Below, one piece after another: positions 5,484 to 5,575 of a stretch of 5,575 bases of DNA (the stretch's first letter is position 1; every line of letters starts with the position of its first letter). A program made the translations under genes and the position numbers. Origin of the DNA: an archaeon (GTDB lineage: Archaea; Methanobacteriota; Methanobacteria; Methanobacteriales; Methanobacteriaceae); assembly GCA_024409145.1 (NCBI GenBank), contig JAKSUF010000105.1:1-5575 (forward strand), given 5' to 3'. The notes beneath the pieces were generated by a model. It did no database searches. It was not told the DNA's origin and was given only the letters and a program-made list of their open reading frames with translations.

Positions 5484-5575
5484 TCAATATATTTTTATTG
5501 TATAAAATATTATTCGGTCATATTTTATTAATTGTGTTTATTTTATTATTCTTTCATTTTTAGGTTTAGTTTTTT

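Noticed and set aside
5484..5575. Partial gene at the right window edge
   Set aside because: All frames hit stop codons quickly and there is no start with a Shine-Dalgarno.

Overview
The window looks like chromosomal DNA from a very AT-rich, hydrogenotrophic, gut-type methanogenic archaeon of the Methanobacteriaceae (Methanobrevibacter or Methanosphaera; the genus cannot be settled by eye). The evidence is a stand-alone pyruvate carboxylase B subunit of methanogen type, an archaeal-type inositol-phosphate synthase, a LarC of archaeal style, archaeal Shine-Dalgarno sequences (AGGTGA, GAGGTG), almost pure A/T intergenic DNA with TATA-like boxes, and oligo-T runs behind genes. I see no mobile element, CRISPR array, tRNA or rRNA, and no sign of recent transfer.

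Layout: there are two plus-strand genes, then two minus-strand genes, converging at about 2127-2331. From left to right: an AT-rich leader with three tandem 13-bp repeats (1-126); larC, nickel-pincer cofactor biosynthesis (127-1383, +); a 125-bp gap with a T-run and a candidate promoter; an unrecognised two-helix membrane protein (1509-2126, +); a 205-bp convergent spacer holding a T-rich 14-bp repeat on one side and the pycB terminator on the other; pycB (2332-4044, -); a 277-bp gap with several palindromes; ino1 (4322-5416, -); and the upstream region of ino1 up to the window edge. No gene-free stretch exceeds 300 bases.

Together the genes look like ordinary core metabolism. PycB with a PycA encoded elsewhere makes oxaloacetate from pyruvate. 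Ino1 makes inositol phosphate from glucose 6-phosphate for inositol ether lipids. LarC inserts nickel into the pincer cofactor used by LarA-type racemases and epimerases. Each gene appears to have its own promoter; no operon is obvious. I found no convincing undescribed system. The points worth a second look are the uncharacterised membrane protein behind larC, the 13-bp repeats before larC, a hairpin that straddles the pycB stop codon, paired inverted repeats behind ino1, and palindromes in the pycB and ino1 promoter regions. Because the DNA is so AT-rich, several of these could be chance.
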